Assembly (NCBI RefSeq): GCF_040549485.1
Contig: NZ_JBEPTK010000013.1
Coordinates: forward strand, 87,400 to 151,399
Reading direction: 5' to 3'
DNA length: 64,000 nucleotides
DNA from: Constrictibacter sp. MBR-5
GTDB taxonomy: Bacteria > Pseudomonadota > Alphaproteobacteria > JAJUGE01
Shown here: positions 36,738-45,215 of the stretch, piece after piece
Layout: each line of letters opens with the position of its first letter
How positions within the stretch are numbered: position 1 is the stretch's first letter
Translations under genes and position numbers: made by a program
The notes under the pieces: model-generated
The model's database searches: none
What the model was told of the DNA's origin: nothing
The model's input: only the letters and a program-made list of their open reading frames with translations

Positions 36738-36846
36738 TGTCATCCTCGGGCGGAGCGAAGCGGAGACCCGAGGATCCAGGGCACGCGCTCAGGCCGCCGC
36801 CCTGGCTCCCCGGGTCGGCGGGCTACGCCCTTGCCCGGGGATGACA
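36738..36846. repeat. composite REP-like palindrome
   Basis: The ends TGTCATCC (36738-36745) and GGATGACA (36839-36846) are inverted repeats. Inside are two smaller hairpins: CCTCGGG/CCCGAGG (36744-36750 with 36767-36773) and CCCCGGG/CCCGGGG (36808-36814 with 36834-36840). The layout matches dispersed extragenic palindromic elements that occur many times in alphaproteobacterial genomes. Confidence 0.75.
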
Positions 36847-36933
36847 CCGAGAAAACGGGAAGGCGAAACGTGGCGCGACTTGTAGTCCTAGGACTATAAG
36901 CGCATGATGCCACCTCCCCTTGGGAGAGCCGCC

Positions 36934-37773
36934 ATGCCCGAAGCCTCACCCCCGCCCCTCACCGACCGCCAGGAAATCTTCTGCCGCCACGTCGCCCGCG
37001 GCGCCAACGGCGCCGCCGCCGCGCGCTGGGCCGGCTACGCCCCCGACAGTGCCGCCAAGCAGGCGAGCGTGATGCTCGACCGCCCCCACATCCGCCGCCG
37101 CGTCGAGGACCTCCGCGTCCGCCGCGAGATCGCCCGCCAGACCGGCATCGCCGAGATGGTCGACCGCCTCAGGGCACTCGCCAAACTGGCGACCGCCAAG
37201 GGCGACTACCGCACCGCCGTCCGCTGCATCGAGATCGAGGCGAAGGCCACCGGCCTGATCCCGGACAAGAATGCGGCGAGCCCCTGCGGCGGCTTCGCCG
37301 GATCCGACCCGCTCCTCGACGGCATCGACCCCCGCTGGCCCGGCCACGCCGCCGCGGAGGCGGAGGGCTGGCTCGCCGAATGGCGCCGGGGCCTAGCGCC
37401 GGAGCCGGAGGAAAAGCCCGAGCCGATCATCGTGCCGCATGTGTATGAGGGTTTCGAAGGCCGGCCGCTGGACGAGTTCACCCCGTTCACGGACCTGGAG
37501 CGGATGAGGGCCGACCAACAAAAGGGAATGGTTGGGAAGGAAAGGGAACCTTCCATCGACGAAGTCGAAGAGGAAGACCCCGACCCCATCGCCTCCCGCG
37601 AGGCCCGCGCCGAGGCGGCGCTCGAAGCCGAACTCGCCTACCTCCGCAGCATCGCCCCGCCCGTCGCGCTCAACCCCGCCGCCCCGTCCTGGGCGAGGCA
37701 TCCCGACCCCCTCGTCCGCGGCGGCCAGTCCGATCTCCACGGCTGGGACCCCGCATGGGAGCGGCCGGGGTGA
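36934..37773 (+). CDS. terminase small subunit-like protein, orphan
   Basis: A 279-residue protein starting after GGGAGA at MPEASPPPLTDRQ. Residues 8-60 match the Terminase_2 (phage terminase small subunit) pattern: LTDRQEIFCRHVARGANGAA, ARWAGYAPDSAAKQASVMLD, and an RRRVEDLR helix. The family binds phage packaging DNA. Beyond that is a ~200-residue acidic, low-complexity extension (EKPEPIIVPHVYEGFEGRPL, then SIDEVEEEDPDP) not usual for terminases. No large terminase, portal or other phage gene is near, so this is an orphan, either a phage remnant or a domesticated DNA-binding protein. Confidence 0.7.
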   Translation: MPEASPPPLTDRQEIFCRHVARGANGAAAARWAGYAPDSAAKQASVMLDRPHIRRRVEDLRVRREIARQTGIAEMVDRLRALAKLATAKGDYRTAVRCIEIEAKATGLIPDKNAASPCGGFAGSDPLLDGIDPRWPGHAAAEAEGWLAEWRRGLAPEPEEKPEPIIVPHVYEGFEGRPLDEFTPFTDLERMRADQQKGMVGKEREPSIDEVEEEDPDPIASREARAEAALEAELAYLRSIAPPVALNPAAPSWARHPDPLVRGGQSDLHGWDPAWERPG

Positions 37774-37802
37774 TGGGCAAAACGAAAGGCCGCCCCCCTC
37801 AA

Positions 37803-37847
37803 CACCTTCCCGGCGCGCGGCGCTGGCGCGCCGCGTCCGGGAAGGTG
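37803..37847. repeat. GC-rich palindrome, possible terminator
   Basis: CACCTTCCCGG (37803-37813) and CCGGGAAGGTG (37837-37847) are perfect 11-base arms around a very GC-rich, partly self-complementary centre. It follows the terminase-like gene by 29 bases. It could end transcription of that gene or be a dispersed repeat; no clear T tract follows. Confidence 0.7.
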
Positions 37848-38032
37848 CGGAAGGAGGGGCGAGCCACGACACCATCGAGACGGGAGATGCATGAAACGGA
37901 GGCGCCGCAACCCCCTCGTCCCCGTCTGGCACGATCCTGCGTCGGCGGCTATGAATGAACGGACATTCCGGCCCCCGTCCGCCCGCCGGCGGCGCCGCGG
38001 GCCGAGGCCAACCGCGCGAGGATCCGCCAGAG

Positions 38033-39229
38033 ATGACCGAACCGACCGGACCGCTGAAGGGCTACCGCATTCTCGATCTGACGAATGTGCTGTTCGGCCC
38101 GTTCGGGACGCAGACCCTGGGCGACTGGGGCGCCGAGATCATCAAGATCGAGACCCTGACCGGCGACATGTGGCGGAGTTCCGGCCAGTTCCGCAATCCG
38201 GGCATGAGCGGCCAGTTCATGGCGGCGAACCGCAACAAGCGCAGCCTCGCCCTCGACCTGAAGCATCCCGAAGGCAAGGCGGTGCTGCGCCGCCTGCTGC
38301 CGACGGCGGACGCCCTGGTCAGCAACATCCGCCCCGCCGGGCTGGCGCGGCTCGGTTTCAGCTACGAGCAGTGCCGCGAGCTCAACCCGACGATCGTCTA
38401 CGCCACGGCCACCGGCTTCGGCCAGGACGGCCCCTGGCGGGCGCGGCCGGCCTTCGACGAGATCATCCAGGCGGCCTCCGGCTTCGCCGCGGCAATGGGC
38501 ACCGACGACGAGCCGGCCTTCGTGCCCAGCCTGATCGGCGACAAGATCTGCGGCATGGCGCTGACCTCGGCCGTGACGGCGGCCCTCCTGCACCGCGAGC
38601 GCACCGGCGAGGGCCAGATGGTCGAGGTGCCGATGCTGGAGACGCTGGCCGCCTTCAACAGCATCGAGATGCTGGGCGGCTCGGCCTTCGTCCCGCCGAT
38701 CGGCCCGACCGGCTACAAGCGCATGAAGGCCCGCCGCCCGGTCGCGACGAAGGACGGCTGGCTGACGATGCTCCCCTACTCGGGCGACAACTGGTGCGCC
38801 TTCTTCGAGGCCGTCGGCCACCCCGAGTGCATCGAGGAGTTCCAGGTCCGCGACCCCGTCAAGCGGGCGCAGAACATCGACCGCATCTACGACCGGATGC
38901 GCGACATCGCGGTCCTGCGGACGACGGCGGAGTGGGAAGAGCTGCTGCTGGCCATCGACGTGCCGCACACGGCCTTCACCAAGCTCACCGAGGTCGCCGA
39001 GCAGGAGCATCTGAAGGCGGTGGAGATGTTCCCCGAACTCGACCACCCGACGGAGGGCAAGATCCGCCAGGCGCGGCCGCCGGCCCGCTTCGGCGCCAGT
39101 CCCGCCGGCGTCCACCGGCTGGCGCCCCGCCTCGGCGAGCACACCCGTGAGATCCTGCAGGAGGCCGGCTTCGCCGACGGCGAGATCGAGGCGCTGCTCG
39201 AAGCCAAGGCGATCGGAGCGGCGTCATGA
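38033..39229 (+). CDS. CaiB/BaiF (family III) CoA transferase
   Basis: A 398-residue family III CoA transferase, second in the window. It begins MTEPTGPLKGYRILDLTNVL, with DWGAEIIKIETLTGDMW and ANRNKRSLALDLKHPEGKAV as family signs. The catalytic Asp is in RPAFDEIIQAASGF. The stop overlaps the next start as ATGA. That next gene encodes an Fe-ADH-fold protein, so the two likely act together on a CoA-linked substrate. It is no closer to the 33.6 kb homologue than two different paralogues would be. Confidence 0.9.
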   Translation: MTEPTGPLKGYRILDLTNVLFGPFGTQTLGDWGAEIIKIETLTGDMWRSSGQFRNPGMSGQFMAANRNKRSLALDLKHPEGKAVLRRLLPTADALVSNIRPAGLARLGFSYEQCRELNPTIVYATATGFGQDGPWRARPAFDEIIQAASGFAAAMGTDDEPAFVPSLIGDKICGMALTSAVTAALLHRERTGEGQMVEVPMLETLAAFNSIEMLGGSAFVPPIGPTGYKRMKARRPVATKDGWLTMLPYSGDNWCAFFEAVGHPECIEEFQVRDPVKRAQNIDRIYDRMRDIAVLRTTAEWEELLLAIDVPHTAFTKLTEVAEQEHLKAVEMFPELDHPTEGKIRQARPPARFGASPAGVHRLAPRLGEHTREILQEAGFADGEIEALLEAKAIGAAS

Positions 39230-40440
39230 CCGAGCGGAACTTCCGCGCCGCCGGCTACGCCTGGCGCCTCTACTGCGGCGCCGGCGCCATCGAGCAGGGC
39301 CTGGGCGAGGCGGTCAAGCGGGCGGGGGCCATGCGCGCCTTCGTGATCTGCTCGCCGTCGATCAACCGGCGCACCGACACCGTGCGGCGGATCGAGGCGA
39401 CGCTGGGTGCCGCCTATGCCGGCGTCTTCGACGGCATCGAGAAGGACTCGTCCTACGCCTCGGTGAGTGCGGCGACCGCGGCGGCGAAGGCGGCGGGGGC
39501 CGACATGCTGATCGCGGTCGGCGGCGGCAGCGTCATCGTCGCGGTGCGGGCGGTGGCGATCTTCCTCGGCGAGGCGGGCCACCCCTTCGCGCTGATGACG
39601 CAGTATCCCGAGGGGAAGCCGGCCTACAGCCCGCGGCTGATGGCGCCGAAGCTGCCGATCGTCAACATCCCGACGACGCCGACCAGCGCCATGAACCGCG
39701 CCGGGACGGGCCTGAAGAACCCCGACCTCGAGCACCGGATGGAGTATTTCGATCCGAAGACCCGGCCGCACTCGATCTTCCTCGACGAGGCCGTGCTGCT
39801 GAGTGCGCCGCCGGACGTGGTGCGCTCGACCGCGACGACGGTCTTCGCCGGCCAGGTCGGCGCCATGTCGCAGACGGGCCTCAACCCGCTCGCCGAGGGC
39901 GACCGCGACCAGGCCTTCCGCCTCGCCCACCGCGCCTACCTGCGGCTGATGGACGAACTGGACAACCCGGCGCTGCGCATCGACCTCTGCCTCGCGGCCT
40001 TCCTGCAGAACCGCGCCGAGGACGACGGCCTCGCCGGCTTCCGGGGCGGCGCCTTCCGCGGCAACTACGCCGTGTCGACGGCCCTGCACGTGCGCTACCC
40101 GAAGGTGGGCCAGGGCGAGTCGACCTCGGTCCTGCACGCGACCGCCATGCGCATCGCCGAGGACGTCGATCCGCAGTCGGCCCGCCAGGTGGCCGAGGCG
40201 CTCGGCATCTGGCGCGACGGCATGGGCACCGCCGACGCGACCCATGCCGTCGCCGACACGGTGGAGGCGATCTACACGCGGGTCGGCGTTCCCACGCGGC
40301 TCAGCCAGCTCGACATACCGGAGGACGACCTGCCGAACATCGCCCGCGAGACGACCAAGAATTTCAACGCCAACCCCAACGCCCGCTCGCCGGAAAAGCA
40401 GATCGAGGCCTCGCTGCACCTGCTCCGACACGCCTGGTAG
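39226..40440 (+). CDS. iron-containing alcohol dehydrogenase-fold protein with lost metal ligands
   Basis: A 404-residue member of the iron-dependent ADH superfamily by fold: YCGAGAIEQGLGEAVKRAGA at the start, MLIAVGGGSVIVAVRAVAIF as nucleotide motif, and IVNIPTTPTSAMNRAG. Most functional residues are missing. The GGGSxxD aspartate is Val. By position, the usual Asp/His metal ligands in the GxDALxHA segment are Phe and Gln (STATTVFAGQVGAMS). One of the two later histidines remains (TALHVRY) and the other is Glu. It is translationally coupled to a CoA transferase. It may be a different lyase-like activity or a non-metal enzyme; classical ADH activity is doubtful. Confidence 0.8.
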   Translation: MTERNFRAAGYAWRLYCGAGAIEQGLGEAVKRAGAMRAFVICSPSINRRTDTVRRIEATLGAAYAGVFDGIEKDSSYASVSAATAAAKAAGADMLIAVGGGSVIVAVRAVAIFLGEAGHPFALMTQYPEGKPAYSPRLMAPKLPIVNIPTTPTSAMNRAGTGLKNPDLEHRMEYFDPKTRPHSIFLDEAVLLSAPPDVVRSTATTVFAGQVGAMSQTGLNPLAEGDRDQAFRLAHRAYLRLMDELDNPALRIDLCLAAFLQNRAEDDGLAGFRGGAFRGNYAVSTALHVRYPKVGQGESTSVLHATAMRIAEDVDPQSARQVAEALGIWRDGMGTADATHAVADTVEAIYTRVGVPTRLSQLDIPEDDLPNIARETTKNFNANPNARSPEKQIEASLHLLRHAW

Positions 40441-40472
40441 GGGGAGGGGCGGCTGATTCGTTCCGCAGCCGA

Positions 40473-40745
40473 TCAACGGGTCAGAAGGTCGGCTGAGATC
40501 AGGATGAGCATCGTCGATATCCAGACCACCGTGCCCACCGCTGCGATGCGAACCAGTGGCGCCTCGCGGCGGAGGTGCATGAAGAACCACAGGATGAGCG
40601 CGGCCTTCGCCACGGCGATGCCGATGCCGAGCACGGCGTTGCCGGCGCCGAGCGAGAAGAAGCTGCCGGCCACGGTCAAGGCGAGCAGTCCCATGAGGGC
40701 GGCCCAGACGGCGATCAGTCGCGCTGCATCGGCCTTCATGCTCAT
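40473..40745 (-). CDS. cytochrome c oxidase subunit IV-type small membrane protein
   Basis: A 90-residue protein with three hydrophobic helices and the AKAALILWFFMHLRREAPL motif of prokaryotic cytochrome oxidase subunit IV (COX4_pro). It overlaps the subunit III stop as ATGA and is the last gene of the long oxidase operon. This subunit usually aids assembly or stability of the Cu-B site region. Confidence 0.85.
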   Translation of the reverse strand: MSMKADAARLIAVWAALMGLLALTVAGSFFSLGAGNAVLGIGIAVAKAALILWFFMHLRREAPLVRIAAVGTVVWISTMLILISADLLTR

Positions 40746-41359
40746 CGCGCCAGGTAGAGGACGGGGTAGAGGAACACCCAGACGATATCGACGAGGTGCC
40801 AGTAGAGGCCGCAGACCGCGACGGTAACCGCTCGCTCGGGCAGGGGCAGGCTGCGTCTGCCGATCCGCCAGGCGAGGCCGGCGAGGATGGCGATGCCGAC
40901 GGTCATGTGCGCTGCGTGCAGCCCCGTCCCGACGAGGTAGAGGTTCATGAAGAGCTGCTCGACCGGGCTGGAAAAGTCGAACCGGCCGCCGAAGCCCGGC
41001 AGCAGGCCCTGGTGGATCTCCTTCGTGTACTCGACGGCCTTCAGCACGAGGAAGCCGAACCCGAGTCCGGCGGCGCCCGACAGCAGCGCTGCAGCCGGCC
41101 GTCGCAGGCCGCAATCCGCCGCCTGCACCGCCAGCGCCACGAGCAGGCTCGACGTCAGCAGCAGGGCGGTGTTCGCGGCGCCGATCCAGACGTGCAGCCG
41201 GGCGGATGCCGCGACCACCGCCTCCGGATAGAGGATGCGGTAGGTGAGCGCGCCGGCGAAGAGCCCCCCGAACAGCAGCACCTCGCTCGCGAGGAAGAGG
41301 TACATGCCGAGCATGTCGGCCTCGCGCTGCTGGGCGGCGGTGCTGAACGGCTCGCGCAC
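40742..41359 (-). CDS. caa3-type cytochrome c oxidase subunit III
   Basis: A 205-residue subunit III beginning at GTG, coupled to the stop of subunit I. It has five to six membrane helices with MLGMYLFLASEVLLFGGLFA, FLVLKAVEYTKEIHQG, GLHAAHMTVGIAILAGLAW and CGLYWHLVDIVWVFLYPVLY, all standard for subunit III of heme-copper oxidases. No strong Shine-Dalgarno sequence is visible, so expression probably depends on coupling. Confidence 0.9.
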   Translation of the reverse strand: MREPFSTAAQQREADMLGMYLFLASEVLLFGGLFAGALTYRILYPEAVVAASARLHVWIGAANTALLLTSSLLVALAVQAADCGLRRPAAALLSGAAGLGFGFLVLKAVEYTKEIHQGLLPGFGGRFDFSSPVEQLFMNLYLVGTGLHAAHMTVGIAILAGLAWRIGRRSLPLPERAVTVAVCGLYWHLVDIVWVFLYPVLYLAR

Positions 41360-41369
41360 GGGCAGGGTG

Positions 41370-43055
41370 TCAGCCAGCGTCGCTCTCCTGCTCGATCTCG
41401 TAGTCGTAGGGTGGCCGCGTGACCACCGGGATCGTCTCGAAATTGTGCTTCGGCGGCGGCGAGGCCACGGTCCACTCGAGCCCGGTCGCGCCCCAGGGAT
41501 TCGGGCCCGCCGGCTCGCCGTTGCGCAGCGAATAGAACAGGTACGCGAAGGGCAGCAGGTAGGCGACGCCGAGGATCGTCGCCCCCGCCGACGACAGGAC
41601 GTGCAGCACCTGGAAGCCCGGATCGTACACGTGATAGCGCCGCGGCATCCCCAGATAGCCGAGAAGGAACTGCGGGAAGAAGGTCAGGTTGAAGCCGAGG
41701 AAGATGAAGACGGCGGACAGGCTGCCCCAGACGATGGAATAGTGCCGTCCCGTGATCTTCGGCCACCAGTAGTGCAGGGCGCCGAAGAACGCCGACACCG
41801 TTCCGCCCACCATGATGTAGTGGAAGTGCGCGACGACGAAGTAGGTGTCGTGCACGTGCACGTCGACGGCCAGCATCGCCAGGATGAGGCCGGTCAGGCC
41901 GCCGACGACGAACAGCCCGATGAACCCCATCGCGAACAGGAAGGGCGGGTCGAGCGAGATGTGGCCTTTGTAGAGGGTGGCCGTCCAGTTGTAGACCTTG
42001 ATGCCCGAAGGCACGGCGACGACGAGGCTGAGAAACGAGAAGACGGCGCTGGCATACATCGACTGGCCGGAGACGAACATGTGGTGTCCCCAGACCAGGA
42101 AGCCGACGAGGGCGATGGCGATCGAGGATGCGGCGACGAACCAGTAGCCGAACACCGGCTTGCGGGCCGCGGCCGCCACGAGTTCGCTGGTCACGCCGAG
42201 CGCCGGCAGCACCATGATGTAGACCGCCGGGTGGCTGTAGAACCAGAACAGGTGCTGGTAGAGCAGCGGGTCGCCGCCGAGCGCCGGGTCGAAGATGCCG
42301 ATGCCGAAGAGACGCTCCGCGGCGATCAGCACCAGCGAGATCGTCAGCACGGGGGTCGCCAGGACGAGGATGATCGAGGTCGCGTAGTGCGACCAGACGA
42401 ACAGCGGCAGCCGCCCCCAGGTCATGCCCGGCGCGCGCAGGGTGTGCACCGTCACGATGAAGTTCAGGCCCGTCATGATCGACGAGAAGCCGACGACGAA
42501 GATCGCCGTCGCCGCCAGCACGACATTGCCGTTCGCGAACATCGAGGAGAGCGGCGTGTAGAAGGTCCAGCCGGTGTCGACGCCGCCGGTGATCAGGATG
42601 AACACCGTGAACAGCCCGCCCACCATGTAGACGTACCAGCTGATCAGGTTCAGGCGCGGGAAAGCCAGGTCGCGTGCGCCGATCATCAGCGGCAGCAGGA
42701 AGTTGCCGAAGACGTTGGGGATCGAGGGAATGAGGAAGAACCAGACCATGATCACGCCGTGCAGCGTGAAGGCGCGGTTGTACCCCTCGTTCGACAGCAG
42801 GTCGCCTTCCGGCGTCAGGAGGTCGGCGCGCATCAGCGCCGCCGCCGCGCCGCCGATGAAGAAAAAGAAGGTGACCGACACGAGATAGAGCAGCGCGATC
42901 CGCTTGTGGTCCGTCGTGAAGAACCAAGAGCGCAGCGTGTGGCCGGCGCGCAGATAGCTGATGCGCTCTTCCGCCGTCTCCGCGACCGTCTTCTCGCTGA
43001 TCCCGGCCCCCATTTCGATCGACCGATCGTCCGGCGCGCTCCGTGACACGGTCAT
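41370..43055 (-). CDS. caa3-type cytochrome c oxidase subunit I (A2-type)
   Basis: A 561-residue, twelve-helix heme-copper oxidase core subunit. Heme and copper ligands are seen in [22 protein letters not shown] (with the His-Tyr pair), WGHHMF and [12 protein letters not shown]. In place of the A1-type Glu in GHPEVY the sequence is FYSHPAVY. This Tyr-Ser replacement marks the A2 subtype of A-family oxidases. It starts at [10 protein letters not shown] with an ATGA overlap with subunit II. Together with the fused-cytochrome subunit II it forms a caa3 oxidase that reduces oxygen and pumps protons. Confidence 0.95.
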   Translation of the reverse strand: MTVSRSAPDDRSIEMGAGISEKTVAETAEERISYLRAGHTLRSWFFTTDHKRIALLYLVSVTFFFFIGGAAAALMRADLLTPEGDLLSNEGYNRAFTLHGVIMVWFFLIPSIPNVFGNFLLPLMIGARDLAFPRLNLISWYVYMVGGLFTVFILITGGVDTGWTFYTPLSSMFANGNVVLAATAIFVVGFSSIMTGLNFIVTVHTLRAPGMTWGRLPLFVWSHYATSIILVLATPVLTISLVLIAAERLFGIGIFDPALGGDPLLYQHLFWFYSHPAVYIMVLPALGVTSELVAAAARKPVFGYWFVAASSIAIALVGFLVWGHHMFVSGQSMYASAVFSFLSLVVAVPSGIKVYNWTATLYKGHISLDPPFLFAMGFIGLFVVGGLTGLILAMLAVDVHVHDTYFVVAHFHYIMVGGTVSAFFGALHYWWPKITGRHYSIVWGSLSAVFIFLGFNLTFFPQFLLGYLGMPRRYHVYDPGFQVLHVLSSAGATILGVAYLLPFAYLFYSLRNGEPAGPNPWGATGLEWTVASPPPKHNFETIPVVTRPPYDYEIEQESDAG

Positions 43056-44002
43056 CGCGGCTCCTTCGGGCTCTCGGTCGCGAGCGACTTGATGTAGGCG
43101 AGCAGCTGGGCGACCTGCTCCTCGTCGAGGATGTTCCGAAAGGTCGGCATGATCGGCGGATAGCCGGCCGCGATCTGGCTCTGCGGCAGCAGGATGCTGT
43201 CCCGGATATACTGGTCGTCGGCGGTCGCGACCTCGCCGCCCTGCAGGGGCACCGGCTTGCCGTAGAGGCCTTCCAGCGGTGGTGCGTGGACCGTCGCTGC
43301 CGGTCCATGGCAGCCGCTGCAGCCGCGGCTGCGGAAGATTTCGGCTCCGGCCGCGGCCAGCGTCATGTCGGTATCCGACTCCGCGAGCCAGCGGGCGAAG
43401 TCGGCTTTCGACAGCGCGACAAAGGTGCCGCGCATCGTTGAATGGTCGGTGCCGCAGAATTCGGCGCAGGCGAGCGCATAGCGGCCGGCCCGGTCGGCGG
43501 TGAACCAGAGGGTGGTGTAGCGGCCCGGCAGCACGTCCTGCTTCACGCGAAGCGCCGGGATGAACAGGCTGTGGATCACGTCCTGCGAGGTCATCACCAG
43601 CTTCACCGCGGTGCCGACGGGGACGTGCAGTTCGTCGATCTCGCGCTGCCCGCCCGGATGCTGGAACTTCCACATCCAGCGCTTGGCGACGACGTCGATC
43701 TGTACCGCATCGGACGGCGGGCGGTGCAGGTCGACGAACAGCATCAGCGACCAGACGAAGAAGCCGATGATCAGCAGGAACGGCACCACCGCCCAGGACA
43801 CTTCCAGCCAGACGTTGCGGTTCATCGGGTGCTTGCGGTCGGCGGGCTTGCCGCGGCGGTAGCGGACGGCGAAGACGACGATCAGGGCGAAGACCGGAAC
43901 CGACAGCGCGACGATCAGCGCCGTGAAGCCGCTCAGCAGCGTGTCGACCTGCGCCGCATGGACCGATGCGCGGCCGGGCCAGAGATCGATGACGCCGCTC
44001 AT
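43052..44002 (-). CDS. caa3-type cytochrome c oxidase subunit II with fused cytochrome c domain
   Basis: A 316-residue subunit II. It has two N-terminal membrane helices ([20 protein letters not shown] and [18 protein letters not shown]) and a cupredoxin domain with the Cu-A motif [12 protein letters not shown]. The C-terminal extension carries one heme motif, CSGCH, with a following Met (PPIMPTF), so it is the caa3 variety. Electrons arrive from the ACIII cytochromes or soluble cytochrome c and pass through heme c and Cu-A to subunit I. Confidence 0.95.
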   Translation of the reverse strand: MSGVIDLWPGRASVHAAQVDTLLSGFTALIVALSVPVFALIVVFAVRYRRGKPADRKHPMNRNVWLEVSWAVVPFLLIIGFFVWSLMLFVDLHRPPSDAVQIDVVAKRWMWKFQHPGGQREIDELHVPVGTAVKLVMTSQDVIHSLFIPALRVKQDVLPGRYTTLWFTADRAGRYALACAEFCGTDHSTMRGTFVALSKADFARWLAESDTDMTLAAAGAEIFRSRGCSGCHGPAATVHAPPLEGLYGKPVPLQGGEVATADDQYIRDSILLPQSQIAAGYPPIMPTFRNILDEEQVAQLLAYIKSLATESPKEPR

Positions 44003-44820
44003 GCCGGACCGCTCCCGCTGCGCTCCGACGCCGATCGTCGGTCGCGGCGGACGGCGAGCACGACGAAGCCCCCCAGGCCCAGTACGGTCAGGCCGCCGCC
44101 GACGCGCAGCAGCGTCCGGACCGCCGAACCATAGGTGCCCGTCGCCGGATCGTAGTGGTAGCACAGCAGGAGCAGTTGGTCGGTCCAGCCGCCGATCTCG
44201 CCGCGCCCCGCCTCGGTCAGCGCCAGATGCAGGTCGGTGGGATCCTGCGTCACGCCATAGAGCCAGCGCGCCAGCCGGCCGTCGGCGGTGAGCAAGGCCA
44301 CCGCCGCGACGTGGGCGTACTGTCCGATCCGCTCATCATACGCGAAGTGGTAGCCGATCGCGTCTGTGACCGCCGCGATCGTCTCCGCCGCGCCCGTCGT
44401 GGCGTGGATGCCGCCGCTCGCCGTCAGCGCCGGAAAGGCCTCGCCCAACGCGTGCAGCGCGGCACTCGCCTGCGCATCGCCTTCGCGCGGATCGATGCCG
44501 AACGCGACGACCGCGAAGTCGCGACCCGCCTCGTACTCCTGCGCGCGGACGGCCTGCGCCAGACCCGACAGCGTCACGCCGCAGATGTTCGGGCAGTCGT
44601 GAAGGACCGGCGCCAGGAGCAGCGGCTTGCCGGCCGCGAGCGCGCGCAGCGTCGTCTCGCGCCCCTCGGCGTCACGGAGCGGTGCATCCATCGGTACCCC
44701 CGCATCCGCCTTATGGTCGATGCCGGTGCGCGCAAAGGGATCGAACGGTGCCTCGGCCCAGGCCGGCATGGCCATGGCGAGGGTCCACAAGAGGGTCAGC
44801 AGCGACGCCAGCCGCTTCAT
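43999..44820 (-). CDS. SCO1/SenC-family copper chaperone
   Basis: A 273-residue SCO protein with signal peptide [20 protein letters not shown] followed by WAEAP. The copper-binding motif is DCPNICG, with the distal histidine in [10 protein letters not shown] single helix near the C terminus ([17 protein letters not shown]) anchors it, which is less common than an N-terminal anchor. It inserts copper into Cu-A of subunit II. It is coupled to both neighbours by ATGA overlaps. Confidence 0.92.
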   Translation of the reverse strand: MKRLASLLTLLWTLAMAMPAWAEAPFDPFARTGIDHKADAGVPMDAPLRDAEGRETTLRALAAGKPLLLAPVLHDCPNICGVTLSGLAQAVRAQEYEAGRDFAVVAFGIDPREGDAQASAALHALGEAFPALTASGGIHATTGAAETIAAVTDAIGYHFAYDERIGQYAHVAAVALLTADGRLARWLYGVTQDPTDLHLALTEAGRGEIGGWTDQLLLLCYHYDPATGTYGSAVRTLLRVGGGLTVLGLGGFVVLAVRRDRRSASERSGSGPA

Positions 44821-45215
44821 GGCGCGGGCTCCCGAGGGTCCGGCCATCCACGGGCGGCGAGGATGTCCATCGCGCGCTCGACGGGAATGCGCGCATGGGT
44901 GCGCGACGCGTCGGTCCAGCCGTAGCCTTCGATCATCATTCGTCCCGCGCTCTCGATGGCGGCCCGGTCGCCCGGCGGATAGACCTCCAGGCGTGGGATG
45001 GGCGGTTCCAGCGGAACGGCCGCGACGCCCTGCGCGGGCGGCCTGCCGCCAATGTTCGGCATGAAGGCCAGAATACCGGCGACGATCGCCATCGAGACGA
45101 GAATGAGCCCGATCAGGCCGGCGCCGACTTTGACGATGCCCCTCGCCGGCACCCCGGTTTCCTCGAAGCCGGGACCATCGACCGCCGTGCGGGCGACGTT
45201 GCCGTCACGGCTCAT
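44817..45215 (-). CDS. one-TM protein of the ACIII/caa3 operon, unknown function
   Basis: A 132-residue protein starting MSRDGNVARTAVDGPGFEET. One hydrophobic helix (GAGLIGLILVSMAIVAGILA) is followed by a short soluble tail with RIPVERAMDILAARGWPDP. There is no heme or metal motif. Its position between ActF and the SCO gene, with ATGA overlaps on both sides, suggests an assembly or accessory subunit. I cannot name the family. Confidence 0.75.
   Translation of the reverse strand: MSRDGNVARTAVDGPGFEETGVPARGIVKVGAGLIGLILVSMAIVAGILAFMPNIGGRPPAQGVAAVPLEPPIPRLEVYPPGDRAAIESAGRMMIEGYGWTDASRTHARIPVERAMDILAARGWPDPREPAP

Larger units (their letters stand above)
36571..36933. other. intergenic region with palindromic repeats
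   Basis: The space between the selenoprotein operon and the terminase-like gene. It holds two palindromic elements, annotated separately, and an AT-richer stretch (36855-36905) directly before the terminase-like gene. I see no gene in it. Confidence 0.6.

Noticed and set aside
36934..37773. A prophage at the terminase-like gene
   Set aside because: No large terminase, portal, capsid, tail, integrase or attachment repeats are present in the surrounding 10 kb.
37755..37958. A 67-codon open frame after the terminase-like gene
   Set aside because: It overlaps the end of that gene and runs through a GC-rich palindrome, with Arg-rich sequence and no homology I can recognise.
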